From assembly GCA_004794655.1 (NCBI GenBank), contig SMMW01000634.1:4064501-4128500 (forward strand): 64,000 nt of DNA, in the 5' to 3' direction. The stretch comes from Marisa cornuarietis (Eukaryota; Mollusca; Gastropoda; Architaenioglossa; Ampullariidae). Below the pieces are notes generated by a model. It saw only the letters and a program-made list of their open reading frames with translations, had not been told where the DNA came from and ran no database searches. Each line of letters begins with the position of its first letter. Positions within the stretch are counted from its first letter, which is position 1. A program made the position numbers and the translations under genes. Positions 25,701-38,691 of the stretch are shown here, in pieces.

Positions 25701-25785
25701 CTTTTTCAACGATCATATTTTCTTCTATGCCATCGTCGAATATATCATCCATTTCAGAGATGGCCGTCGGCATCCAGTGTGCCAT
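22740..25785 (-). CDS. YAE1: YAE1 domain-containing protein, complete three-exon gene
   Basis: The coding exons are 25785-25669, 25467-25346 and 23121-22740: 117, 122 and 382 bases, 621 in total, giving 206 residues plus stop. Exon 1 ends in phase 0 at AAG/GTATTT. Exon 2 runs from CAG/AGTGG to ATTAG/GTGGAT, and exon 3 starts after TTTCAG with C completing a serine codon, so all junctions keep frame. Exon 2 (residues 40-79) carries the deca-GX3 signature: glycines at 41, 45, 49, 57 and 61 within SGYRLGVSAGEEETLQQGF. Exon 1 is acidic with a KEWKRAE segment, as usual before this motif. Exon 3 is variable and glutamine-rich. YAE1 works with LTO1 as an adaptor that brings the cytosolic iron-sulfur targeting complex to the ribosome-recycling ATPase ABCE1. 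The length is close to that of vertebrate YAE1 proteins. Function is inferred from family membership. Confidence 0.88.
23690..23865 (+). repeat. Probable retroelement 3' end with (ATG)n tail
   Basis: A segment containing TTGCGGCCCTATACTCCTC, then a GGAGTAACAAGG stretch, finishes in a short GATGATGATG run. The layout of a structured GC-rich part followed by a trinucleotide tail matches non-LTR element ends. It lies antisense in YAE1 intron 2. Family not identified. Confidence 0.4.
24763..24806. repeat. Nested inverted repeat in YAE1 intron 2
   Basis: AATATTTGGT (24763-24772) pairs perfectly with ACCAAATATT (24797-24806). The loop contains a second perfect hairpin, GTCTTTGAAAGAC. A weak outer pairing of GTCTC with GAGAC lies outside. 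No transcript or protein-binding role is known for it. Confidence 0.6.
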
Positions 25786-25990
25786 GATTACCAGCGGATT
25801 TCTTTCCTCGCTCTTTTCTTCACAGACTGGGCGCCGCCATGTTGTTTATCAACAAGTCACATGATCTGTGTCACGTGACATGATCGCAGCTTGGTGCCTG
25901 ATGTTGTGTACAGCGAGGGCTGTGTGTGTGTTGGCTCACTGCTAGTCAAACTGTTCGTCTGACAATCGCAACAAGCACGTAAGTATGTTT
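25786..25990. promoter_or_regulatory. Compact, probably bidirectional promoter of YAE1
   Basis: Upstream of the YAE1 ATG lies GCCGCCATGTTG (25835-25846), which on the minus strand matches the YY1 consensus AANATGGCGGC. A 12-bp perfect palindrome TGTCACGTGACA (25869-25880) follows, an E-box core of the USF/TFE/MYC class, flanked on both sides by CATGATC. No TATA box is seen. Beyond it, on the plus strand, AGCAC/GTAAGTATG near 25977 is a near-ideal splice donor, which suggests a non-coding first exon of a divergent transcript. The arrangement is typical of housekeeping promoters. Confidence 0.6.
25900..25978 (+). ncRNA. Possible divergent non-coding first exon
   Basis: The stretch ends in a strong donor (CAC/GTAAGTATG) and begins about 20-30 bp from the E-box palindrome, so a plus-strand transcript could start here. 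It has no long reading frame. It might be a 5' UTR exon of a gene further right (the cordon-bleu homologue is the next plus-strand gene) or a long non-coding RNA. The start is uncertain and the whole call rests on the donor and the promoter context. Confidence 0.3.
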
Positions 25991-28910
25991 ACGATTTGAA
26001 AGCTATTTTCAATATATATATATCGATCTTGTGTGTGCAGTGGAAATATGATGTTAAATTCATTGCAGCTTAAAAACGATGCTGGAGGGTGTGAGTCTAG
26101 TTTTTGACTTAATAATACATGTAGATTTTTATACTGTCGAGTTATATTTTAATATTATTACGACGAATTTAATATGAGAAGATAGCGACACCACGGATTT
26201 ACACTAGGGGCATAGACTAGCTTGCAAAACTGGTGGCCACGCCTTTTTCGTGGTTGGGGGCTGGCAGACAGCGAATTGTTGGAAGGTGGCTGTTGGAATT
26301 GATCAGACTTAGAGTCTGGGCATTGCTTTTTCTCCAAGCACTGGTTTTAGCAGCTTCGGGTCTGTATAGATTCGTCAGAAATGAAAAGTGCCTGACGACA
26401 AGAAATCAGCCTCAAGCGTTTAGACATCAGGGTAAGTCGATGCAAAAACAAGTAGTTCGCAAGGTGTTCAATGATTTCAAATGTTTCCTATTATGGTCTG
26501 CGCGCCTTCTGTACCACACCCTTCACTGGCTATATTTATGCACCTTCAGACCTAGCCGGCAAGGTTCGATTCAAAACCATATCGTTTCGTGTATGTTATC
26601 TGCTGTGTGTGCGACACACCCAAACTTCAGGGGAGGGGGGGGGGTGAATGCTCAGGTGAATGAAGGAGCAGTTGTGCGTCACTCGGTTCTGACCGGATCA
26701 TTCGTTAAGTTGCTTGTCGGAATAATACAGTTGTCACATTCATGGTGCATAGAAAGGCACACACACACACACACACAATCTCTGCCAGGGTATCAAAGAC
26801 ATGTCAATCTTGCTTAAATGTTGAAACGGCAGCAAAGTGTTGACACTAGGTTAGTGTTTGCAAGCTAACTGTCTCGATGGATAATTGTCGTGGTTATCTG
26901 TATAAGGTTATTTTTTCAGTTGTGTGTGTGTGCGTGTGTGTGTGTGTGTGTTAAATTTGTTCCTGAACCGCTTGCATGGGTGACAGTTTTAACTTAATGA
27001 CCACCACGACCAATAATAGTAATAGCAGATGAGACACAATGTTTCTGAGTGTATGGGCAGACGTTAGCACAGAGCTGCCGCATTGTAAACGAAAGCTGTG
27101 GAGGGCCATGGAGATAGCAGACATGAGATAGAGGGTTCACGCTACGTGCTGTCCACACTCTGACTTGTTTGATGGTCAGTATAGCCGACAGCGTGAAACT
27201 AGGCTGGGTTAGAACAGGTGGCGGATAGAAACAGGGGAGGATGGAGCCACACTGGGAGGGATGAATGGAGGGGTTAGAGTACCTGAGAGAGGGAGAGAGA
27301 GAGTGGGCATGTCCTGTCTGAGGTCAGAAAAGTGGGCATGTACTGTGGGAGTGGCGAGGGGAAGTGTACCCTTTTCTGTATGCGTACATGTGTGTTTGTG
27401 TGTGTTTGCTTGTGTGATTTTGCGCACTTTGATGTATAGCGGTGCGTGTGCGTGCGTGAATTCATGGTTGCTTTGGTGGGTGCGACTGTGCGTGCGTTTA
27501 TGCTTGCTTGTTTGTGTGTGTGTGTTTGTGTGTGTGTGTATCTGTGCGCGCGCCCGTGTGCGTATCTATGTACAGCAACAACTGTCTCAGTGACACTTCA
27601 GTAATGTGATGAGCTCCTGGCTACTCAGACGTGACAATTCGCTCTACTTTGTGAGGAAAATGTGACGTCGAGGCCTGACCGTGTGATCAAGAACCCGGAA
27701 CCGTGCAGGAATCTGTCACCTATTGCGGCATCAAGTGAAGCAGTTCTTTCACCAGGCGATTGTCTTCCATGCAGCCACTTAGACCACTCACTGGACGTCA
27801 GGAAGGTATGGCGATAGTTTGTGTGGACAGGCTCTCTATACCTATGGTTTGACTCTGTAGTGTTATCTACTGCGGAATGCCGCAGACGGGAGACAGAGAA
27901 GAATGCGAGCGGATTATGTTCTCGACCATGTCGAGCTACAGTGTATAGACTTTACCAAGGGCCGTCCCTGCCTGTGTTTGGGTTGTAAAGTGGTCTGTGG
28001 ACATGTGACTTTTTTTCGTAGTGGTGAACTTTCTTAAATAAGTTTGTATATGGATGGGTGGCACGGTGGTGGTGGGGGTGGGGGGGGGCTGGGAATCTCT
28101 TGGAGTGTTCCTTCATGTACACGACTTCTCCCGGGTAGGTTTCTGCCACTGACCTTTTCAGCTGTGATTTAATTGTCAGCTTTCGATCTGTCAATTTATG
28201 TCAGTCAAGCTTTTTTATTCGCGGCGTTAATGTTAGAAACAGTGATCGACACACTTTTACTCCTGATGCCCCCTCCCTTACTTGACTGCTCGTGTTCAGC
28301 AACGGACATTCGACGTTTCGAAAAAAGACATCACGTAACTCGCTCGTTTCCCTTCACTCTCTCTCTCTCTCTCTTGCTCACATTGCCATACTCCTTTAAA
28401 TAAAGGAGATCGGCATTTATAAAAGATATTGCAATATTATGTTTACTATTTTATCAGAAAAATGTTTCCGTATCAAGGAGGCTTAGTTTTGCTGTGTTTG
28501 TCGGTGTGTGTTGTGTACGATCCGCATCAGAAAATACTTTATTTCTCTCACTCTAGCATCCTGCAATTAGCATTTCATTCACCCACAACTCCTTAACACA
28601 ACCCCTTCTATCCTACTCTCGCCAGCTCCTATCAGCCGTCACCATAAGGTTTATGTCATCACAGCCTCATTCACTTTCGTCTAGACTGTGACTTTTCACC
28701 TGTGGTCTAACTGACATTCAAATTCCTTAGGACGCGAATCGTGGCACCACTTTCTTTAAAAGGCTTTCACAAAGATCATTCAACATTGAGTTATGCTTGA
28801 GCTGAGTTAGAAACTTAGAACCTTACTTTGTGATATCATTATCCAGGGTTAATGTTGTCATATCAGTAGCACACTAACACAGGTACAAAGAGTAATTCAT
28901 ACCACGCAGG

Positions 28911-28945
28911 GTTTTTTGGGGGGTGGGGGTGGGGGTTTGGGTTTT
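28911..28945 (+). other. G-quadruplex-type G-run cluster
   Basis: Four or more runs of three or more G separated by single T residues occur within 30 bp (GGGGGG T GGGGG T GGGGG TTTGGG). This fits the usual four-run quadruplex pattern. A similar cluster is at 28066-28094. Confidence 0.6.
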
Positions 28946-30085
28946 TTTTTTCGTCTTTGCAAGTGGCGAGACGTGATATAGTTACAGGTAAATAGTTAAA
29001 TCTCACTCAAGCACGATATACATACACGGAAAGGATTGACCTGCTTCCCGGTAGGCAGACAGCAGCCACAGGCTCTCAAACCCTCGACTACTCGACTGCC
29101 ATTAATTATGGCTGATTGCTAGGTAAACGGTGTTGATTGTCGCCACACCCCGACCCTAGCCCGGAAGTAGGGGGAGGAACTTATACCGTAGAGAGAGGGA
29201 CACGCGTCTTCCTTTGAACCCCATTAGTTTCTGTGTGAAGTCGACAGCTGTCGAGGCAGAAGTCATTCATCTTGAGTGTCATGGTGGGCTATCGTCAGGA
29301 AATTAATCTCTCGTTGGCTGATATTGCTGACAGTTTGTTCTAATCGAACAACACAAGAAGCAAAACAGCAAGGCTGCTTTTTGCATCCGGATTTTAGGAT
29401 ACAGCGAGTGTGTATCGAAGCAAAGCTGGGCGAGATATACAAGACGGGGAGCTTGCTGCAACACTCCACGAGCGTCTAAAATGACCAACAACGTGAGACA
29501 ACTCCTGCATGACCTTCTTGAGCGAAAAGATGACGTGGTTTCTTCCCTTTTACTGTGCATTTGACAGCTGCACCGACATTTCCGACTCCATCCTGGTCAC
29601 AGAACAATGGTACAAACCGACTTATCGATCTAACTAACAATACTAGTATTGTTCACCATCCAGCTACAGCAGGTAGAGGGAAATGCAGGGGTGTACGACA
29701 ATCGCAGGGCATGCAGCAGCCGTGCGTTGACGCGCAGTGCTGTGCAACAGGTGGGTGCAAGCGAGAAGTCGTCATATGTGTCGTGTGTCACTCGAGCAGC
29801 AGGCGTGTTCTTTGTTGAACAGACGGTTGATATCAGCATCTGCTGGAGTCACAGGTATGCCGCCATTGTTTCGTTCTGGTTTTGCGTCTAAGTGTGTGTG
29901 TGTGTGTTTGTGTGTCGCATGTTCATATGCACCAGGATCGTATGCACACGCAATGCAGTATGCTTTTAAGTTTTATCGCACTTTCCTGAGAGTATTGAGC
30001 TTTGATGTAACTTTCAAGATCCGTGTAAATGTCAGTCTGTTGCTGTATCGTTCTCTTGATCTCGCATCTCTTTATCTGTCTTGCA

Positions 30086-30210
30086 CACACAGGCACGCAC
30101 ACACACACACACACACACACAAACTATCTCTCTCTATATATATATATATTATCTGTTTACTCTCCTCCTCCTCCTCCTCCTCATCATCATCATCATCATC
30201 GTCATCATCT
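30086..30210. repeat. Compound microsatellite block: (CA)n, (TA)n, (CTC)n, (CAT)n
   Basis: Within about 125 bp a CA run, a CT/TA run, a CTC run and a CAT run follow each other. Overlapping serine- or histidine-rich open frames are artefacts of these repeats. Confidence 0.9.
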
Positions 30211-30309
30211 CAAACTAAAGTGGTCAGTTGTTTTGTTCAGGGATTTTCATAGGCTTTGTATGTTCGTGGTATTTATCCGCTCTTTTGCTAGACATTCCTC
30301 TGATGCTCG

Positions 30310-30500
30310 ACATGTCATAGCAGGTGCTTCTGTCTTTCTATGTCAAAGAAGGTGCCTCTAGCACTTTCCATGTCATGGCATGCGCTGGTGTCAGTGTCTG
30401 TGTTATAGCAGTAGCTTGTATTACTTAGCATATCACGGGAGGCGCTTCTGGTACTTTCCATTCCGTGGCAGAAGCATCTAACATTTCCCATGTTATTGCA
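30310..30500. repeat. Degenerate tandem array, about 31-bp unit
   Basis: About six diverged units contain an ATGTCATRGCAGG-like part followed by a GCTTCTGGYACTTTCC-like part. The clearest are at 30311, 30341, 30370, 30430 and 30460. Divergence between units is high, so this is an old minisatellite. Confidence 0.65.
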
Positions 30501-31733
30501 GATCGTTAGCAGGTAATCGATAAGTAAAGAAGAATCCTTGCACAATTGCACACTGTAACTTTCTGTCTTGTCGAACCGTGTTGGTGTCCGTGAAGGATAA
30601 ATTAGTTACTAAATAAATTAGTTATTGGGGAAAGGAGAGGGTCTGTCGTTAGACTGTTGTTGCCTTGACTTCTTCCGAGCTTTGGGTTCGGCATACGCCT
30701 GTTGGATGTAGAGGTGAGAGTTGAGAGGGCAGGCACACAGATGAAATGTAGGAGTTTGCCAGGAATTACGGGAGCCGGGCGCCAGTGGCGATCCTGTAGG
30801 GCGCAGCCTTTACTCAGTCGCTGGGTCAGTCGTCAGAGTAAACCGCTCCACTCGCACATCTTCTTGACTTTAGATGGAGGGTAAGCACGAAAGGAAAGAT
30901 TCTGTCCACACGCCACACGTCTTCAATTTTCCCACAATTCCCTTGCACAGGGCAAAGTAAGAAAGTTCTGTCGTGTTTCCTTGCTTTTCACCCATTGTAT
31001 GCTTTTTTTTCTTTTCTTTATTTGGGGTGGGGGGCAAATGCAGCATTTTTAACATTTGTCGAGTTCGGGGTAAAATAATTGCAACAAGTGAAAGGAAAAA
31101 TGTTGAGACAGACAGGTATCCAAAAAAAAGGGAAAGATCTGTTGTCGGGAGTATTCAAGAATATTTACATAGTCGAGTGTGGTATGTGCGTGTATTCAAC
31201 CATCTCATGTATCTCGTATATTACAGTTGTATAGACATCCAAATAGCTGTAAGAATGGAAGAGTGTGTTTGGCTGCTACGTGACTTGTAGAAGATCCACA
31301 AGACTTTCCATGACTTGTCTTTGTCCCGCTGTCAAGGTGTAAACCACAGTTGACGCACTCATACACAACACGAATACCTGTCGCCAGGTGGGAGGGGGGC
31401 GCTCGTTTATTACAGGGTACAAAAGAAGAATTACAGCTTGTTTTTGTGCTGTGTGTGCACCTGTATATAGAGAAAGCACAAGACTCATAAGATGTCTTTT
31501 ATCTCATGCGATGGTCTAGACTAACATGAACACAAGTCGTGCACATGCAGGTGTGCAAAAGCTAGCACGTAACTTGCTTTGACGATGTGGGATCTTTGAT
31601 GTCGTCAGCTACACGTGCAAATGTCTCTCATCGTCCTCGTTTCTCTTACTTCTCTCTTTCTTTCTCTCTCATACACACACATATACCAACGCACGCACAC
31701 ATGCACCTACATTCGCGCAATAAACGTCTTTCA

Positions 31734-31774
<41 letters not shown>

Positions 31775-32845
31775 AGAGAAAATGGTACACGCGTTTCACT
31801 TATGTTCACGTGTGCCAGACATCACAAAGTACATCACTGCTCACACTCCTGCCTTTACTGGGTCAGTAGGTCTCAGACATCATGGGCAAGGCTTGAACAT
31901 ACCCCAGTGACATAACTGCCACCCTCCCTCACACACACACACACACTAGGCTCACTGTTTCACTTAAACAAGGGTGTCTCAACGATCCTACCCCAGCCCT
32001 CACTTCTTGTGCCTTCGTAATTCCGCGAAACGGACACCGATACAGAACTTCTCTTGTAACTCGTCTCAACATTCTAGCGCCACCCGTGAAAGGCTGCTAC
32101 TGTTACACTTAGCTGCACACTTCCTTCGCAAAAGCGGCCGTCGTTTAGAAAATAAACAAACTTGAAAGGTCAAGAAAAAAAAAGAAGAAACTAATCCGTT
32201 AAACTAAGCGCATGCGCCTCAACTGTTTCCGGAACATTGCACAGCAGAGACACACACATATACTAACATTCCTGCCCCTTCCAGAAAAAAAAATAGGTAA
32301 ATGGATACGCAGTACCCTGACAGAGGAGCGACACCCTGCATGCTACTGTGGATGAGAAGCCACCTGACTGTCCAAAGGCAACTTGAGGTAAACTGCCAGC
32401 AAACTGTCCAACGCTGCACATCACAGGGTTTGCAGTCAGGGGCATAGTGAATTATAATAATAGGCAAGGGCATGGTAGGGAATAGTAAGTAGCCAGTGAC
32501 AGCTTTAAAACTGTTTTATCTGCGCACAACTATTATTGCTATTATATGTGTAGGTCAAGCCTAGTGGCACCGACTGGAAAAACGTTTGTGTGGTTTCAAA
32601 CAGTACGCCAAAGTTTTTTTTTAATTTTAAATCACTTTTTAAAAAAAATTTTTTTTTTTTTTTGCTTCTCTTCTAAACTTGATCAATGCGTTTAGCTGAG
32701 TGTGCATACCTATTTGCAATCTTTATTTTATGAATACTTCTAATTCTGGATCCTTTAGGGTGTATGTTGAGTTTAACACTCCATGGAGAGGTGAGGAAGG
32801 TAAGGCAGTAAGGGAGAGGAGACAGGCAACGCCCTCAATAAAATT

Positions 32846-32935
32846 TGTTACGCCACGCAGGTATCGAACCTGTCGCCTCTGGGTTCGGACGCCAGCGCTC
32901 TAACCGCTCGGCTCTGCGCTTTCCTGTGCGGTCCG
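32846..32935 (-). mobile_element. tRNA-derived SINE head
   Basis: On the minus strand GGTTCGATACC (32860-32870) is a perfect pol III B box. GAGCCGAGCGG (32904-32914) is an A box with one mismatch. The intervening GAGCGCTGGCGTCCGAACC is nearly identical to that of the SINE at 56.9-57.2 kb, so both belong to one family. The tail and target duplication of this copy were not resolved. Confidence 0.72.
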
Positions 32936-35900
32936 TAACACCCTCGACCGCTCCCGAACGACCGAAAGGTGCGGTGTTTCTAACTTTCACCTGTAATGAG
33001 TGTGCTGCTTCCTCGGTAGCTAAGAGACAATAGAAGTCACTGCCACAAGTAACTGGGTGGAGCTATAAGCGCGAAGAATGCAAGATGAATTTTTAACGCC
33101 TCTCATAATAAATAAAAAGCCATAAGAGAGGCGCTTTGTGTCTCACTGTCAAGAAGAGCTACAAACACGATGACAGCGCCTGACAGGCTTGCACGGGGGA
33201 CGTGTGTGCGGCAGTCAACAAGATACTACTATCATAGCCTCACGCCTCCCTCCATTCTAGTCATGTGCCGTCTTGAGACTTTCTAAAAGATTTTTTTTTT
33301 TGGACACGTGTTGACACTCGTCGTTATGTCTTACCTACCAACATAGCGCCACGGCCTAGCAGGCTATGCTGTCATATCGCATTCTTTACTTTACTTTCCT
33401 TTCTGCAGCTAAAGGGGAGGGATGGGTTGCCTTTGTAAAGACTGGAATGTGTGGGCCACACCCGCCTCTCGTTTATTTTATATATATCCTCCCTGATAAT
33501 GTTTTTAGTAATCTATGAAAAGGAATGGTGCGACAAGCAAGAAGACTAAATGGGTTACAAAAAAGGGTATTTCACTACTTTAACATAACATAGGGAGTGG
33601 ATGGCTGCGAAGGGTAGTTATTAATGCATGAATGCGTTCGTACGTGCGCGCGTATGTGTGTGTGTGTGGGGGGGGGGGGTATGTGCATAAACGTAAGCGA
33701 AGAGTGCAAGTAGGCCATGGTTAGAAAAAATATATGAAGAACAGACATGCAGCCTCGTACCTGGCAAGACACAATCTTCAGGGAAAATAGCTTCAGCTGT
33801 TGTGTGCATGAATGGGTTTCGAATCGTAGAGGTCGAAAATTGTAGCTACCTAAAACGGACGGAGGTGAGAGAGAGAGAGAGAGAAGGTACCTGGTTACCT
33901 GGTGTCCCATTTGCGCATTCGGGGATAGTGTGCTATCGTCAGTGCCCCAGGAGCTGTCACTATCACTCTATATCCCCTCCTTTTGATATTTAATCGCTTG
34001 TTGGAGACATGGGTACTCAGGTACTTACAAGTATAATCGGCACCTGGAAACTAGTTCTTCCCCTTCACTCTGCTCTGTGTGTGTGTGTGTGTGACCCTCG
34101 CGTTGTCTGCCAGCCATTTAGCGTCCAAAACTTGTTGAACATGACCCCCCTGACCTGACGATCCGTCTTCGCTCTCCAGCAGACTTGGTGGTGTTCTACT
34201 CCAGCGGAAAGCACGCTTGGACTCGTTTGATGTCCTCAAGCGGAAAAACTTAGCACAAAACAAGAGAGGAGGGGGAAATGGGTGACATTAGGTGTATCGC
34301 TGAGTGAGAGACGGCTTTCCTGGCAGCAGATGTGCATGGACTGTATCGTAAGCCGCCTCGTCCCCGCAGGTTGGTGTTATATTACCTGCACGTTTCCAAG
34401 CGCCGGGCAAGCGGACACACGATGAGAAATTCGGGTGGGCATCATCCCTGCGCGTGCAGTCTCTTCCGCTACCTTCGGCCGTGGTGCCAGACGCCGGCCT
34501 GTCGTCGTCACAGACTTGCAGCATCGTGAAGTCGTTGTCGTTTCCTGCAGACAATCGGACGCTTTCCTTCCAAAAAACTCATGAGCTCACGGCGTATCGT
34601 TTCGAGCGAGCAGTTTCGTTTTCTTCTGTAACAAGTCATGATGGATTGAAAAAGGTTGGAGTGGGCGGCCTGTTTGTGGTTAGGGTTAAAGAGATAATCC
34701 CACACAGGAAGCCTAACCTTCCCGGGAGTGCCCCTGAGGAAGGTGGGCGTATCATGCCGCGCTGTCACCTCGTGTTCGTCCCTCGGCGGACGCATCGCGA
34801 ACACCCAATGTGCTCACCTTGTCGCAGCGTGACGGATAACATCACCGTTGTCACCGAAGCGTGAACGTGCCCTGACGATTGATCGCTTGACCCCTTGACC
34901 CCCCCCCCCCCAAAAAAAAATAAACAAGTCGCAGTGCACCAGAGAGAACTCAGTACCCGCACGCAGCGGACGATGCTGAAATGGACTTCTCAAGGAGGGT
35001 GAGTGCCAGCACAGTTCAACTCTCCTCGCGCCCTGTCGTCTGCTTGACGCTCACTTTCTCTCTATTTTGCAAATCTCAAATCTCTATCTATTTTGCTAAG
35101 AGAGTCGTTATGCATAACGATAGACACTTAATTGCCTGTTTTTTCTGTTTTTGCTGAGCTGCTTTCTTGTCTGCCTACCTGTCTCTCTCTCTCTAAACAC
35201 TGTCTTAAAAATAACGCATTAAACCTCGAAAGAATAAACCGCATATTGAATGTGGTGACAGAGGTAGGAATGGAAGCCAAAAGGAAAGGTTAACAAACTT
35301 TGGTTCCTGTGGAAGCCAGCCCTGTTGGAACCCAGAAGTTTGCAGTGGATTGAAACGACCACAAAAGTGACGCCTGAGTTTTGAACATAGTGACATGCGT
35401 AGTGAAGGAAAGGATTTAGCACAGTCCAGTACTTTAAGTCTTCTACACAACCCTACGTGAGGTCTGCTAGCACTGGGCCTTGTCTATCAAAGGCTGTTGT
35501 GAAGGGTTTATTTATTTATCTATCCTCTTGTTGCTTATTCTTTCCACAGCCAGCCATTAAGGCCTCGGCTATAATGGTTATCAGACTACAGGGGGGGCGT
35601 CTCCATCGCCTTATCTGCACGGATCTGCTTTAGCTGACCTTTAGCACACCCCAAGAACATAAATAAACACATCAACGGTCTTGTAAAAGGCCTCTATATC
35701 TGTTTGTCATTTTGCTTCACTCTCTCTTTCTATCTGTCTCTCACACACTCTCTCTCTGTCTCTCACACATACTCTCTCTATCTGTCTCTCTCTCTCACAC
35801 ACACACACACTCTCTCTCTTACTTGCAACCTTTGGAAAACTCCTAGCAAGTTGTGTCGATCACATGACTATCGTGGAAACTGTTCCACCCACAGACACGC

Positions 35901-37042
35901 AGTAACCCTGGAGGTTTGTAGCCATGCTGAACATGACGTGACAGTAAGACATTACAGGTTGAGTCTTCTCAAACACCCATTAGGCCATTACCTACCTCCG
36001 CTGAACCCTTTGTTGTGCACCTGCTAAATCCTACAAGTCTTTACGGTCGAAACTGTTTGATTTTTTTGTAAGGCAAAGAGTTCATCTCTTAAAATAACAT
36101 TTTAAACCTGTATTCCACCCTAATATCTGATTGTCGTCTGTCACCAGACGGGCAACCTTACAGCGACAGCTTTTTCCTCAAAATTCGGTGAGTGACTCAG
36201 GGAAAGAGAAAAAGCCGATTAGGTGCACACCTCTCCTTCACTCGACTGGGAAGGAGAGACACCTCGGGCGATAAGGCGATCAAGAGATAAAACAATTGAT
36301 GTCACACGTTCCTTCTTAACAACTGACTTGGCCGCCAGCACCAGTCACCCCTCTCTCGCGTCTGTTTAGCATTCCTTCCATTCTTTCTTGTCTTCTTTTT
36401 TTTCTTTCTTTATCAGCTTGCTTTCATTTTTATTGTTTGCTTTTTTATTTTTGTTTATTTATTTTTTTGCTTTCGACGATATTTAAGACGATAGCGCCCA
36501 TTGAAAGATAGTATTAATGAAAGTGTGACTGATTTTTTATTGTATTATGAATACCGCAGTGACCAAACCCATAGTATTTTTATTTAAAGAGCGCCTTTAC
36601 CTACCACTGATGGAGAACTCAAATATTCAGAGGTACACGAATATAAATGCACGAGCACAAACCGTAGACAAGCATCAAATGCTTCACACACACACACTGT
36701 AATATGACACACATACACTTACCTTGCATACGCACGACGCATATCACACACACATAACACAACGCTTGACGAGCCCCCGCAGGTGACGATGAGGATGAAG
36801 AGGTTTATAGTTGAGTCGATATGAAGAGGCACAAATTTACAGGAATGTCCTTGTGAGAAAGTTATGGAAGACGAAGAACTCGTTGTTTTTCTTCGCGCAA
36901 CCGTCCATAGAACTGTTTTCTCTTTTTCTTCTTTTTACGTCATCCCCTTTCCCCGAAATGACGACGAACAAATGACGCACACAAGACGTCAAACACAAGA
37001 CACCGTTCACACACGACACAATACAAGACCTACTCTTAACTC

Positions 37043-37045
<3 letters not shown>

Positions 37046-37107
<62 letters not shown>
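37046..37107. repeat. (CA)31 microsatellite
   Basis: A perfect CA run of about 62 bp. Confidence 0.97.
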
Positions 37108-37108
<1 letters not shown>

Positions 37109-37571
37109 GTAAATGTACGCACCGTCGTAGACTAGAGAACTCGCTAACTACCGGAGACATTTCAGGATAGCAGACATCAAATGCTTTAAAAAGACAAGAA
37201 ACTCGTGCGCTTCACGTGCCTCGCAGTGGAGCACGAGCGCCCTCTCAAGCGAATTATTAATATCTTCAAAGTCCTCGTAGAGTTTTCCAGAACCTTAGCC
37301 CCAAACATTTGTTTTCAAACCTTTGGGTTAAGCTAAAAATTAGATATTAAAGATGGTCGTCAATGAATTGTTTCTTCGTTGTCGAGCTATTGCCCTACAA
37401 ACATCACCATAATCAGAAGGTGGTCCAGACTGTGAGGTCATAAAGACAATGGATACTCCTCATCAACACACCCTTTACAACAGAAGCGTATTGATGAAGG
37501 TTCCTGGTGTCAGTCATTCGGAAAAAAATAGTTTGCACTCTTGTAGAACTTTAACATGCATTCATTTGGTA

Positions 37572-37580
37572 AAGCTGTGC

Positions 37581-37620
<40 letters not shown>
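37572..37620. repeat. (GT)n microsatellite
   Basis: A GCGT start leads into an alternating GT run of about 40 bp. Confidence 0.95.
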
Positions 37621-37622
<2 letters not shown>

Positions 37623-38134
37623 CAGAGAGGGGGCACCCCGCGGTACTTTCTTGCTACCATATTTAGACCAAATTTCTGCTCTTCAAATCACTTGTTGTAT
37701 AAAACTCGCAATATAGTTCTGTGCGCTTCCGCTTCTAACCCTGGGGCTAATGGTGGGAGTAGACTTTAGAGTAGGGGAAAGAGGTAAAGTTCACAGCTTC
37801 ACCTTCCAACACACCTGTAATTAGGTCACTTGTGGGGGACCTGTTTGACTTGTGTTTGTCCTCAAATGCCACAAGTGTCCGTCGGCATTGCTTTTAAATT
37901 CTTCTGAACCTTGCCTGCCGTGGGGATTCTTGTTCCTCTTTGCCCACGAAACAGGATTTATTTCTCGTACACTTGTTTGTACCTCATTGATTGTGGGTAA
38001 GTGAGTTGCCTTAAAATATTAAATGAAGTTAGACGGTATCTCATTTGAAAACGGCAGACAAAAGCGGAAGCGGGCCTTGACATAGAAAAGACTAACACTT
38101 CATGACATCGATAATCTGAAATGTCCCCCTTTCA

Positions 38135-38142
38135 CACGCACG

Positions 38143-38180
<38 letters not shown>
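38135..38180. repeat. (CA)n microsatellite
   Basis: CGCA units lead into a perfect CA run of about 36 bp. Confidence 0.95.
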
Positions 38181-38185
<5 letters not shown>

Positions 38186-38691
38186 CTCTCACATTCGCTG
38201 TAAGTTCACTGACCAGCTAAACTGTCAACCAGAATCTGATGTCCATACCCATCCTCATTTTGTTGTTTTTAGGACGGAAACGCTTCCCAAATATAAGGTG
38301 CAGCTGCGCGCATTTAGGTTGGCGTCGATGAGAAGACAACCAGGAAGATCAACAAACGGCTGTTGCTTCCCCGTGCGAAACTGTCGCCATTTTCTGACCT
38401 GACCTGACCTGTATCGATTTATCAAATTATTTAAGTGCATCAAAGTGGGGAAACCATTCTTATAAAGAGGTGCTGGATGAACGAACGTGAAATAATGAAA
38501 CCGAGACAGGCATCAGAGGAGACAGACCTAGACGAAGAAATGGATTTGTAAAGCACATCTTCTCATAAGGATACGAACTCAAAAAAAAAAAAAAAAAAAC
38601 AAGCGAAGTGACAGTCATCCATACAATAATCATTTGCGTCAGCAAACATACAACACAAACAAAGTGAATGGATGAAAGAGGCAAACAAATG

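Noticed and set aside
26233..26817. 194-residue plus-strand open frame with a hydrophobic N-terminal part
   Set aside because: It starts with GTG, has no ATG upstream before a stop at 26218, resembles no family I know and runs through poly-G and CA tracts. The donor-like GGTAAGTC near 26430 keeps a small chance that the first 200 bases are an exon.
32846..32935. Functional tRNA gene
   Set aside because: A and B boxes are present but the sequence does not form an acceptor stem and a near-identical head occurs in another SINE copy at 57.1 kb.
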